Of a stretch of 12,785 nucleotides of DNA, positions 1 to 6,934 are shown one piece after another; positions within the stretch are counted from its first letter, which is position 1; the number at the start of each line of letters is the position of its first letter. The translations under genes were made by a program, and so were the position numbers. The notes under the pieces were generated by a model. It was not told the DNA's origin. It worked only from the letters and a program-made list of their open reading frames with translations, and searched no databases. The DNA is from Paludibacteraceae bacterium (GTDB lineage Bacteria > Bacteroidota > Bacteroidia > Bacteroidales > Paludibacteraceae), in NCBI GenBank assembly GCA_017542915.1, contig JAFXWI010000042.1, forward strand, positions 1-12,785. The letters run 5' to 3'.

Positions 1-1
1 A

Positions 2-2152
2 GCTGAGGTAACTCCTGCTCGCAAGTCTTACGAGGGCTTTGAAGCTCCGGCAGCTCAGACGGTAACTATCCTTGCGGATGGCTCGCTTGTGGTAACCTAT
101 AATTACACGCGTAAGAGTTATGCTCTGTCTTGGGTTACGGACGGAGATGCGCTGACAGGTAGTTATACTACGGGTAGCACGAAGTATGGTGCAGCAATCA
201 TTGCTCCGAATACTCCGACGAAGACGGGTTATGACTTTGCAGGTTGGAGCAATGGTACGAGCGTGGTAATTCCCGTAGCTACGATGCCTGCTGCTGATAC
301 AGAATACACGGCAACATGGACACCGGTGAACTACACGATTACGTTCGATAGCAACGGTGGTACTGAGGTAGCATCTATTACTCAGGGTTATGAAACGTCT
401 GTAACGCCTCCGGCGAATCCGACCCGAACGGGTTATACGTTTGCAAATTGGAGTCCGGAAGTACCGAGTACAATGCCTCTCGATGGAACAACCTGTGTGG
501 CACAGTGGACACTACAAAACTACACTATCTCGTATAACTTGGATGGCGGTAACGTAACCTCTGCCAACCCGACAGAATATACGATCGAGAGTGAGGCTAT
601 CACGCTGAACAACCCGACGAAATCCGGCTATACCTTCGATGGTTGGACGGGAACGGGCCTGAGTGGTGCTACTGCGACAGTGACCATCGCCGCTGGTTCC
701 ACGGGCGACCGTTCTTACACAGCTACGTGGCACATTGCTAGTTCGGATGTACTGGAAGTAGGCGAAACACATGAGAAGCAGATCACCATTAACTCCAACG
801 AATCCGTAACGACTACAATCGTACACGCAGATGGTAAATTGAATATAGAGTATGGTAAGACACTTACTACGACTGAGCTCATCCTACAGGCATCTGAAAG
901 CACTTCCGGAGAGATTATTAGGGGGAAAAATGCGTCTGGTGAGTTTGCTGGTGGTATAGATGTTCCGTCAAACGCTTACTTCGATCTTACGCATACGGGA
1001 GGCTTTAAGGCTCGTACTTGGTATGCGGTGGCCGTGCCTTGGGAGGTATTAGTACCGGCTTATCAGGTAAACGGTGTATATCTTAAGATAGGAGATGAAT
1101 ACGTGCAGCAGAGACTGGGCGAAACGTACGATTTGATTTTCTATGATGGCAAGCATCGTGCAACAACAGGCGAGAACAAAGCATGGACCTACGTAGAGGA
1201 CTACTATGCTGCTCACACAGAAAAAGAGTATCCTGTGATGGAGCCTGGAGTCGCGTATATGATTTACCTCACTTCGGATGCGGATGTGATTCGTTTCAAA
1301 AAGCGTACAAATGCGCCAGTCCATACGACTGGTCTGCAAGTAACTGAACATGATTCTCCCATTAAGGCAGATAAGCACTGGAACGGTATTGCTAACCCCG
1401 CCACCTACCATGCTCGCATTGACTTAAGTAGTGTAAAGGTTTATTTCGGTCAAGTGTATAGCGATCCGATAAAACAACTGTATAGTGTGTTTGACTTGAG
1501 CGAGAAACTCGTGGTTGGCCAACCGGTCTTCGTACAAGTGCCTTCGACGAGCTCGGTAGAAGTGAGTGCTCCGTCTCTTGCACGACGCCGCGCGAAAGAG
1601 CAGGTATCGATTACGCGCTATGACTTGATGTTGGCGGCCAGCGATGCGGATGTGACCGACCGTGTGATTGTTCGCATGGACGAGGAGAAGACGGAGAACG
1701 AGTATGTCATAGGTCAAGACCTCGTGAAGATGGGCGTGAGTGACAAGGCTCCCCAGATGTGGATTAATCGCTATGGAGAAAAGATGTGTGTCAACACCGT
1801 AGCCGGATATGCCAACACAGCTGATTATCCGCTGGGTATCTTTGCGCCGAAGAATGGCGAATATGACCTCTTTATCGATGACCAACCGAATGACGAGACG
1901 ATGCTTTATCTGACGTATGACGGTGAGGCTATATGGAACCTCAGCTACGGAGGTTATGTGGCATCTCTGGAGAAGGGAACCAATACGCACTATGGCTTGC
2001 GTATCGTGAAGAAAGCTCCGCAGATTACTACCGGTATCGAGGAGACAACCGTCCAGAACGGCGAGGCTGTTCGCAAGGTGCTCGTAAATGATAAGGTATA
2101 TATCATCCGTAACGGAGAAATTTATAGTGTAACCGGACAAAAGGCAAAATGA
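2..2152 (+). CDS. InlB_B/MucBP-like repeat surface protein, 3' part (5' end outside the window)
   Basis: The reading frame is open to the first base of the window, so only the last 716 residues are visible; the in-frame GTG at 89 is not a true start. Visible residues 1-36 resemble a MucBP-like unit (GFEAPAAQTVTILADGSLVV). Three InlB_B (Listeria-Bacteroides, Flg_new) repeats follow at about 37-107, 109-170 and 173-243, each with the hallmark P-T-[KR]-[ST]-G-Y-x-F-x-x-W and a closing A-x-W. Residues 244-676 form a module I know from Bacteroidales repeat proteins, with landmarks such as YDLIFYDGKHRA, PGVAYMIYL, WNGIANP, PQMWINRY and LTYDGEAIWNLSYGGYV. The last 40 residues carry a short tail (VYIIRNGEIYSVTGQ) of the type also found on the 449-aa and 428-aa proteins downstream. 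The likely location is the cell surface, as an adhesin or matrix protein; that is inferred from the family. No catalytic motif was seen. It is followed after 2 nt by a small ORF, which suggests one transcript. Confidence 0.93.
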   Translation, partial: AEVTPARKSYEGFEAPAAQTVTILADGSLVVTYNYTRKSYALSWVTDGDALTGSYTTGSTKYGAAIIAPNTPTKTGYDFAGWSNGTSVVIPVATMPAADTEYTATWTPVNYTITFDSNGGTEVASITQGYETSVTPPANPTRTGYTFANWSPEVPSTMPLDGTTCVAQWTLQNYTISYNLDGGNVTSANPTEYTIESEAITLNNPTKSGYTFDGWTGTGLSGATATVTIAAGSTGDRSYTATWHIASSDVLEVGETHEKQITINSNESVTTTIVHADGKLNIEYGKTLTTTELILQASESTSGEIIRGKNASGEFAGGIDVPSNAYFDLTHTGGFKARTWYAVAVPWEVLVPAYQVNGVYLKIGDEYVQQRLGETYDLIFYDGKHRATTGENKAWTYVEDYYAAHTEKEYPVMEPGVAYMIYLTSDADVIRFKKRTNAPVHTTGLQVTEHDSPIKADKHWNGIANPATYHARIDLSSVKVYFGQVYSDPIKQLYSVFDLSEKLVVGQPVFVQVPSTSSVEVSAPSLARRRAKEQVSITRYDLMLAASDADVTDRVIVRMDEEKTENEYVIGQDLVKMGVSDKAPQMWINRYGEKMCVNTVAGYANTADYPLGIFAPKNGEYDLFIDDQPNDETMLYLTYDGEAIWNLSYGGYVASLEKGTNTHYGLRIVKKAPQITTGIEETTVQNGEAVRKVLVNDKVYIIRNGEIYSVTGQKAK

Positions 2153-2154
2153 TT

Positions 2155-2304
2155 ATGGAAAAACTCAAGATATATGTAACGCCAAGTGTGGAGATCTTGG
2201 TGTGTGCCCCGCAGGCAATGATGAAGACAGGTTCCGATTTGCCACCGGGTCCGGGCCCGGTACCTGATCCGTCACCGGCACCGGCACGTGATAAAGTGTT
2301 CTAA
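2155..2304 (+). CDS. Small 49-aa proline-tailed protein of unknown function
   Basis: The ATG at 2155 lies two bases after the preceding stop, and the TAA ends 12 bases before the next ATG. This 49-codon frame therefore fills the gap between two long genes. The peptide begins MEKLKIYVTPSVEILVCAPQ, continues AMMKTGSD and ends in a proline-rich stretch (PPGPGPVPDPSPAPA) and a short charged end. It has no signal peptide or membrane helix. The start resembles small unannotated Bacteroidales peptides of the form 'MKKY.xPxxEVxxx....M..SG' that I recall beside surface-protein genes. That resemblance is from memory and untested. The spacing argues for translational coupling with the upstream gene. It could be a leader or precursor peptide, an accessory factor, or a non-functional frame. 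No function is claimed. Confidence 0.6.
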   Translation: MEKLKIYVTPSVEILVCAPQAMMKTGSDLPPGPGPVPDPSPAPARDKVF

Positions 2305-2316
2305 AATCACACAGTT

Positions 2317-4152
2317 ATGAAACGATTGTATAGTGCTTTCATATGCGCATGCGCCCTATTACTAATAGGAACGGGCGTGCCCGCGTACGCACAAAAGGAC
2401 GGATCGACTTGCTATAAGGCGATTCCGATTACGAAGGACTTTCAGGTGGAGATCACATCGTCCCAGACGGTGTGGTACACCGCCGGAACATTCGACTTGC
2501 CTTTGGCAGTGTACTTCATCCCGCAGAACGAGTCCGACCCGGCTCCGGAAGTGGAGATGGACTTCAGTTGTACCAGTCGTGTGTACTCGGATCCGATCAT
2601 CTGTATGTTGTTCTGTAAAGGAGGAACAATCAGTATGCCTATGCCGCATAAACCCCCGTTGGAGACAACGAGAATAGACGGCAAACTGGCGTATTATATC
2701 TCCGTCGGTAAGTCCTATCGAGACCTGTTGTTGCAGATGGGTATCGATTATAACGTGGATGTGATGATTAAAGTGACTTATCATGCGGCCGGTTCTATGA
2801 GTATAGCCCCCGATGATATGTTCTCCACCTGTGTAGATGTGGCTAAGATTGCCCATTTCGGCGATTCGATACCCGTGGAGGCCAACGATAAGGAGAGTTA
2901 TGTGATTGTGCCTTACGTACAATGGCAATATGATTCTATCCAATATGAGTGGTACGGCACCTCGCCATGTATTCTTTCTATCGCCAACAAATGTACGTTT
3001 GATCCGACCAGCGCAACGGATGGAGCTATCATGGATGGCGGACCGAATAGCCCCTCTAACCCCTTGCAACCCGGAGATAAATGGAAGGTGACGAGCGACC
3101 TGCTGATGAAATATGTCAGCGATACGGTGAATTATCCGAATGAAGCCGGTATGTTCTTCGCGAAGTTCTACAGTGAGGAGCCGGGAGGCGTGAAGATCAC
3201 GAAAATACCTACCGTACCTCCGCGCAAAAACGCTACCCTGATGCGCTATGATCGTGCGTATGCGCTCAGCGCCAATGAGACCGATATTTATGCCATACCG
3301 AATTCATGGGTGGAGGATATTGAGTTCAGCACCCCGACGATGCACCTGTTTAGCATGACGATTGCTTCCGATCCGGATTTCTCAGAGGAGCATACGCTCG
3401 CTACCTATGCGTTCAATCCCGCGGATGACGGCCATCTCTTGCCGCTGACGAGCACGGAGTTGAAAGAGTTATGGAAAAAGGCAACAGAGCAGTATTTATA
3501 TGTGCGTTTCGTATGCTCGGAGGCGACCACTATCACGGCGTCTAAACAGAGTCCCTCTCCCTGTTCAGCCAAAGCCAAACTGATTTCCAAAGGACAGGAA
3601 ATAACCGTCACGAAATATCAAAACGGAAGTGTATTCTATCGGATCTATTACAACCATTGGAAGGGCGGGGATATGACTTTCGAATGGAAAAATACTCGTA
3701 CCAAATGTCAGATATACATGGGCGATACCTGCTCTTTCGCGAACTCGACAACCGATGAGCATGTGTTCTTAAACGCAGAAGTCCCGACCAATGGCACGTG
3801 GACGCTGACAAAGGAGCAGTTGGAAACATTTGAGAAATACGTTGATGGAGACGGATTCCTGTATATTCTCTTTTGGACGGGAGCGCAAGCAAAGATGGAG
3901 ATCACTTCCGATGCTCCCGAGGAGACCGATCCGGTTTATCCGACGAACACCATCACGGTGGCTTGTGATGAGAATAAAAAGCCATTTGTTGAGGTAAATA
4001 AAGCGCAAACGATTCTCATCAAAGATGAGTCGGGCGCGGTGGTCAAAACCATCGAGGATTTGCAACCGGAAACGAAGTATTCGCTCTCCGATTTACCCGC
4101 CGGAAAATACACATTAGTGGGAGAAACGGACGAAATTGTCGTAAATTTGTAG
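2317..4152 (+). CDS. Secreted 611-aa protein with four degenerate WY/Cys-type repeats and a T9SS-like tail
   Basis: I do not recognise this as a named protein. Residues 1-25 are a Sec signal peptide with likely cleavage after AYA (AYA|QKDG). About four related units follow, roughly at 28-166, 167-303, 304-412 and 413-540. Three units have an N-terminal Cys (C32, C172, C416) and a second Cys 53-56 residues later (C85, C226, C472); the third unit lacks both. Each unit has an aromatic strand where the giant downstream protein has WY (VWY at 52, SYVIV at 194, DIYAI at 323, VFYRI at 439). Units two to four also share a late segment of the form 'L..ELL..Y......LY..F' (for example LTKEQLETFEKY). Residues 546-611 (ILIKDESGAVVKT, then LPAGKYTL and a closing strand) resemble a T9SS type A sorting domain, more weakly than the 1692-aa protein does. 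No Shine-Dalgarno precedes the ATG. The gene probably shares a transcript with the two genes upstream. An extracellular binding or structural role is inferred. Confidence 0.92.
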   Translation: MKRLYSAFICACALLLIGTGVPAYAQKDGSTCYKAIPITKDFQVEITSSQTVWYTAGTFDLPLAVYFIPQNESDPAPEVEMDFSCTSRVYSDPIICMLFCKGGTISMPMPHKPPLETTRIDGKLAYYISVGKSYRDLLLQMGIDYNVDVMIKVTYHAAGSMSIAPDDMFSTCVDVAKIAHFGDSIPVEANDKESYVIVPYVQWQYDSIQYEWYGTSPCILSIANKCTFDPTSATDGAIMDGGPNSPSNPLQPGDKWKVTSDLLMKYVSDTVNYPNEAGMFFAKFYSEEPGGVKITKIPTVPPRKNATLMRYDRAYALSANETDIYAIPNSWVEDIEFSTPTMHLFSMTIASDPDFSEEHTLATYAFNPADDGHLLPLTSTELKELWKKATEQYLYVRFVCSEATTITASKQSPSPCSAKAKLISKGQEITVTKYQNGSVFYRIYYNHWKGGDMTFEWKNTRTKCQIYMGDTCSFANSTTDEHVFLNAEVPTNGTWTLTKEQLETFEKYVDGDGFLYILFWTGAQAKMEITSDAPEETDPVYPTNTITVACDENKKPFVEVNKAQTILIKDESGAVVKTIEDLQPETKYSLSDLPAGKYTLVGETDEIVVNL

Positions 4153-4187
4153 AAAAATCGACGAAAATCAATAAAAAGAAACAAAAA

Positions 4188-4199
4188 AATTGCGCAATT
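4188..4199. repeat. 12-bp perfect palindrome AATTGCGCAATT in the promoter region
   Basis: The twelve bases equal their own reverse complement. They lie in the 88-bp gap between the 611-aa gene and the 449-aa gene and overlap the putative -33 TTG. A-rich (4182-4188) and T-rich (4206-4212) arms flank the palindrome and could pair around it. The site could be an operator for a dimeric regulator or a weak hairpin. The stem is too AT-rich for a confident intrinsic terminator. Confidence 0.5.
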
Positions 4200-4220
4200 G
4201 AAAACTTTTTTGTACTTTTG
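4190..4220 (+). promoter_or_regulatory. Putative Bacteroidota sigma-type promoter for the downstream gene set
   Basis: TACTTTTG at 4213-4220 matches the Bacteroidota -7 consensus TAnnTTTG exactly. A TTG at 4190-4192 sits 20 bp upstream, the right distance for the -33 element. The transcript would start near 4226-4228, leaving a leader of only about 13-15 nt before the ATG at 4241. This is the only convincing promoter seen in the window and is likely to drive the 449-aa and 428-aa genes, and perhaps the genes after them. Confidence 0.65.
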
Positions 4221-4240
4221 CGCACTGAATTTTCGTGTAT

Positions 4241-5590
4241 ATGCGTGATATACGTGCACATATAGTGATTTGCCTGCTGCTCGTTATGTCGAGTATGCTT
4301 TGTGCGCAGCAGTTGGTGCCTGCCGGCATCACGGCGGATAAGGCGAATCCCATCACCGAGCCGACGATGCTGACGGTCCAGAGCGGAAGCAATTATATCC
4401 GTTTCGACGAGGAGCGTCTGCCGGCGGTGGTGACCTATACGTCCTCCGAGGCTTTTGGCCCGATACCAGCGGCGTTGTCGCTGGGCGATACGATCAAGGC
4501 GGAGTTGGTGTTTGCCGACTGCGGCATGGCTTGGCGCTGGACGGTGGAGGAAGGCGAGGGAGATAAGATCGTTGAGATTAAGGCGCATGAGAGCGCCGTC
4601 ATTAACGCTGCTCCCTATATGTGTAATACCACCTTCGGTGATACGACTGCTGTGGCTTACGATTCGTTCACATGGTATGAAGAGACTTTGACTACAAGCG
4701 GTGACTATACGCATGTGCTGACGAATGCTGCAGGATGTGACTCTATCCTGACATTGCATCTGACGATAGAGCAAGCAACATGTACTACCACCTTTGGTGA
4801 TACGACTGCTGTGGCTTACGATTCGTTCACGTGGTATGAAGAGACTTTGGCTACAAGCGGCGACTATACGCATGTGCTGACGAATGCTGCAGGATGTGAC
4901 TCGATCCTGACATTGCATCTGACGATAGAGCAAGCAACATGTACTACCACCTTCGGTGATACGACCGCGGTAGTTTGTGAATCGTTCAGGTGGTATAGCC
5001 AGACCTTGGCTACAAGCGGCGACTATACGCATGTGCTGATGAATGCTGCCGGTTGCGACTCGATCGTGACGTTGCATCTGACGATAGAGCACAATTGCGG
5101 ATCGTACGATACGGCGTATTTCTGCCGCGGTTTCAATACGGAGCACGAGGAGCTGATGGCGGGCGGCGTGATTCGTCGCTATCGTCCCTATGTGTTCGAG
5201 TCGCCGGCGGAGTGGGATTACATGGAGGGCGTGATTGTGGAGCGTGAGCATGATCGTGCGTTAGTCGACCTGCGCCGCGCGGAGAAGAACCTCTATGCGC
5301 ATTATGTCGGCCAACTGACGCCGATCAGTTCTATCCGCTGGAGCGTGCAATACGACGGCAAGGGCCAGTACGAGCCGCTGACAGTGACCAACAATCCCCA
5401 ATGGATCGCTACCGGACATGTGGCGGTACAGATCAGTTTCCTTTGCGGTGAGTTATACAACACCGAGTTCCCCACCGATATCGACCAGGTGTCGCAGGAG
5501 ATGGTGTCCATCAAGCGCATTGAGAACGGCCGCGTAGTGATCATTCGCGGCGGTGCTAAATACGATATGTTCGGAACCAAAATTCAATAA
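4241..5590 (+). CDS. Secreted 449-aa protein with three 53-residue GCDS-type tandem repeats
   Basis: The ATG at 4241 is preferred over an in-frame GTG at 4235 because it gives a compact signal peptide (residues 1-22, likely cleavage CA|QQ). Residues 23-127 are an unassigned N-terminal region. Residues 128-180, 181-233 and 234-285 are tandem copies of a unit with C-x-x-T-F-G-D-T, a W-Y strand, T-S-G-D-Y-T-H-V-L and A-G-C-D-S-I. This resembles the widespread Bacteroidota surface-adhesin repeat with a 'tsGtYt...aGCDSivtL.Ltv' pattern. Residues 291-402 form a domain that also occurs near the C-terminus of the 1692-aa protein (shared landmarks: F-x-C-[RK]-G, S-S-I-[RK]-W, T-N-[NQ]-P). The last 37 residues hold a short tail (RVVIIRGGAKYDMFGTKIQ) like those of the first gene and the next gene. 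It lies 4 nt before the 428-aa gene and directly behind the promoter, so it probably leads an operon. Surface location is inferred. Confidence 0.92.
   Translation: MRDIRAHIVICLLLVMSSMLCAQQLVPAGITADKANPITEPTMLTVQSGSNYIRFDEERLPAVVTYTSSEAFGPIPAALSLGDTIKAELVFADCGMAWRWTVEEGEGDKIVEIKAHESAVINAAPYMCNTTFGDTTAVAYDSFTWYEETLTTSGDYTHVLTNAAGCDSILTLHLTIEQATCTTTFGDTTAVAYDSFTWYEETLATSGDYTHVLTNAAGCDSILTLHLTIEQATCTTTFGDTTAVVCESFRWYSQTLATSGDYTHVLMNAAGCDSIVTLHLTIEHNCGSYDTAYFCRGFNTEHEELMAGGVIRRYRPYVFESPAEWDYMEGVIVEREHDRALVDLRRAEKNLYAHYVGQLTPISSIRWSVQYDGKGQYEPLTVTNNPQWIATGHVAVQISFLCGELYNTEFPTDIDQVSQEMVSIKRIENGRVVIIRGGAKYDMFGTKIQ
4622..5095 (+). repeat. Three-copy in-frame tandem repeat (159, 159 and 156 bp)
   Basis: Units start at 4622, 4781 and 4940, each with a TGT Cys codon, and encode 53, 53 and 52 residues. 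By eye the first two units differ at only about eight positions. The third diverges mainly in its middle (4965-5005). The near-identity at DNA level indicates recent duplication or gene conversion. Copy number may vary between strains. Confidence 0.95.
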
Positions 5591-5594
5591 CACA

Positions 5595-6881
5595 ATGAAA
5601 ACGACGCATTGGATCATAGGAATGCTGATGCTGCTCCCGCTGCAAGCGATGGCGCAGGCTACATCGTGTGCCGACGATGAGTTCTGGAAGGTGTATAAAG
5701 ACTCGCTGCCTGATACCTACTGCGAGTGCACCTATAACACGACACCGTTTGCCTTCCCGATAGACACGGTCTTGACCGGATCGGTATGGTTCTCCGCTAC
5801 GATGGCGGACGTACGTCAGGGTATCTCCGCTTATTGGTTCTCTACGGACTCCGTGGTGCTGGATATCTATGCATTCTGTATCAGCCACCGTCCGACCTTC
5901 TCGATGATTGTTCCGCCGAACCGTATGTATGAATTGCCGGTAGAGGAGATCAATAAGCGTATCGACGAGCTGCCCGGTAGCGCGGAGTACCTCAAGACGC
6001 TCGAGCCGCGTATCCATGCTTATACGCTGCATGGCGGCGTAGGAACGGTCTATTGCTATCCGTATAATCATGGCCCGCATTCGACCTGCGAGAAGCCGAT
6101 GGAGATGCGCTCTTGGATGACTTATGTGTGCGAAGAAGCAGAGAACGTATACCGCATACCGGCGAGCAATATCCCGTCGAAAGGCAAAGCCTTTTTGCGC
6201 TGGATTCATAAACCCGATCACGCGAACCTGAAGAGCCAGCCGGCGGACATCCGCCTGACGCTCGACAGCTGCGATGGCGAAGAAGCAGGCCGCGCGACGA
6301 TTACCGATTCGATGCACGTCTATATGTTCGACTCCGCGATGCTGGTGGATGCCCGCAAAGCCGGCCGAGATGTATGGGTGCATGTGTCGCATGTGGAAGG
6401 TATCACCGGTCGCTTGCGCTATTTCGCCAATCCGAAATATGCGGAGGGCATGCCCGATATCGACGAGTCGATATGTCTCGGCAAGACCCTGACCGTCAAT
6501 GGCCGTGAGTACAATTCGGACACGACGTTTATTGAAGGCATCTATGTCAACCGCGATACGCTTTCGACGCAGCATGTGACCCTGACCTTCACCGAGCCGA
6601 CGCCGATATACGACACCGTCTTGGTAGACCCGAAGGACCTGAAGCGCGGCGTAGTGCATGAGTTGACGGGCGCAGTGCTGTTCAACTACGGCGACACGAT
6701 CATCGATATCGTGGCTCCGAAGCAGTGCACCAAGCGTTACCAAGTGACCGTGAAAGACCCGACCCCGATTGAGAATGTAGATGCGGACCGAAAAGGCGCC
6801 CGCAAACAGATACAAAACGGAAGAATAATCATCTTTGTTGATGAGCGAAAATACAACATCGTAGGACAACAAATTGATTAG
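5595..6881 (+). CDS. Secreted 428-aa protein with two degenerate WY/Cys-type units and a short C-terminal tail
   Basis: The frame is open from 5553, overlapping the previous gene, but the ATG at 5595 is chosen because it begins a signal peptide (MKTTHWIIGM start, likely cleavage AMA|QATSC after residue 20). I do not recognise the mature protein. Residues about 22-160 contain Cys 25, 43 and 45, a GSVWFSA strand near 62-68 and a second Cys at 95. Residues about 161-285 contain C165, a VYRIPASNI strand near 185 and C226, 61 residues after C165. This layout is a degenerate form of the repeat in the 611-aa and 1692-aa proteins. Residues 292-332 (ICLGKTLTVNGREYNSDT and following) resemble the GCDS-type or shared C-terminal module of neighbouring proteins. 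The last 38 residues end in a tail with NGRIIIFVDERKYNIVGQ. It starts 4 nt after the 449-aa gene, so co-transcription is near certain. No enzyme motif was seen; it is probably an extracellular structural or binding protein. Confidence 0.92.
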   Translation: MKTTHWIIGMLMLLPLQAMAQATSCADDEFWKVYKDSLPDTYCECTYNTTPFAFPIDTVLTGSVWFSATMADVRQGISAYWFSTDSVVLDIYAFCISHRPTFSMIVPPNRMYELPVEEINKRIDELPGSAEYLKTLEPRIHAYTLHGGVGTVYCYPYNHGPHSTCEKPMEMRSWMTYVCEEAENVYRIPASNIPSKGKAFLRWIHKPDHANLKSQPADIRLTLDSCDGEEAGRATITDSMHVYMFDSAMLVDARKAGRDVWVHVSHVEGITGRLRYFANPKYAEGMPDIDESICLGKTLTVNGREYNSDTTFIEGIYVNRDTLSTQHVTLTFTEPTPIYDTVLVDPKDLKRGVVHELTGAVLFNYGDTIIDIVAPKQCTKRYQVTVKDPTPIENVDADRKGARKQIQNGRIIIFVDERKYNIVGQQID

Positions 6882-6892
6882 AAATCAAATAA

Positions 6893-6918
6893 CTATTAAT
6901 TAACTCTATTTATTAACT
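6893..6918 (+). repeat. Tandem 13-bp direct repeat in the leader of the giant gene
   Basis: CTATTAATTAACT (6893-6905) is followed directly by CTATTTATTAACT (6906-6918), with one mismatch. The pair lies 17-42 nt before the ATG of the 1692-aa gene, within a 53-bp AT-rich spacer. No TAnnTTTG promoter was found here. The repeat may be a protein-binding site, part of an unstructured translation-enhancing leader, or chance in AT-rich sequence. Confidence 0.6.
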
Positions 6919-6934
6919 AACAACAATCAATCAC

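Noticed and set aside
2244..2261. GC-rich hairpin ACCGGG/CCCGGT as a terminator
   Set aside because: It has no T tract and lies inside the proline codons of the small ORF, where CCG/GGT repeats produce such pairings by composition.
4182..4212. Intrinsic terminator after the 611-aa gene
   Set aside because: The only symmetric sequence is an AT-rich palindrome, and the T run is separated from it by several bases and belongs to the promoter region. The evidence is too weak for a terminator call.
4235..4240. In-frame GTG at 4235 as start of the 449-aa gene
   Set aside because: The ATG six bases downstream gives a better signal peptide and leaves a more plausible leader after the promoter.
4290..4310. 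Lipobox in the 449-aa protein (Cys near residue 21)
   Set aside because: The residues before the Cys (S-M-L) do not fit the lipobox consensus, while a signal peptidase I site (CA|QQ) fits well.
4622..5095. CRISPR-like array
   Set aside because: The units are 159 bp, contiguous, in frame and coding, with no spacers; this is a protein tandem repeat.
4043..5251. 402-codon open frame on the - strand with apparent internal repeats
   Set aside because: The repeats are only the antisense image of the 159-bp tandem array. The frame is codon-aligned with the 449-aa gene and runs over the promoter.
5553..5594. In-frame ATG at 5553 as start of the 428-aa gene
   Set aside because: It would overlap the previous gene by 38 bases and put 14 residues before an otherwise good signal peptide. 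The ATG at 5595 follows the stop by 4 nt.
5556..6872. 438-codon open frame on the - strand covering the 428-aa gene
   Set aside because: It is codon-aligned with the sense gene and His/Arg-rich in the manner of shadow translations. The sense gene has a signal peptide and a tail motif.
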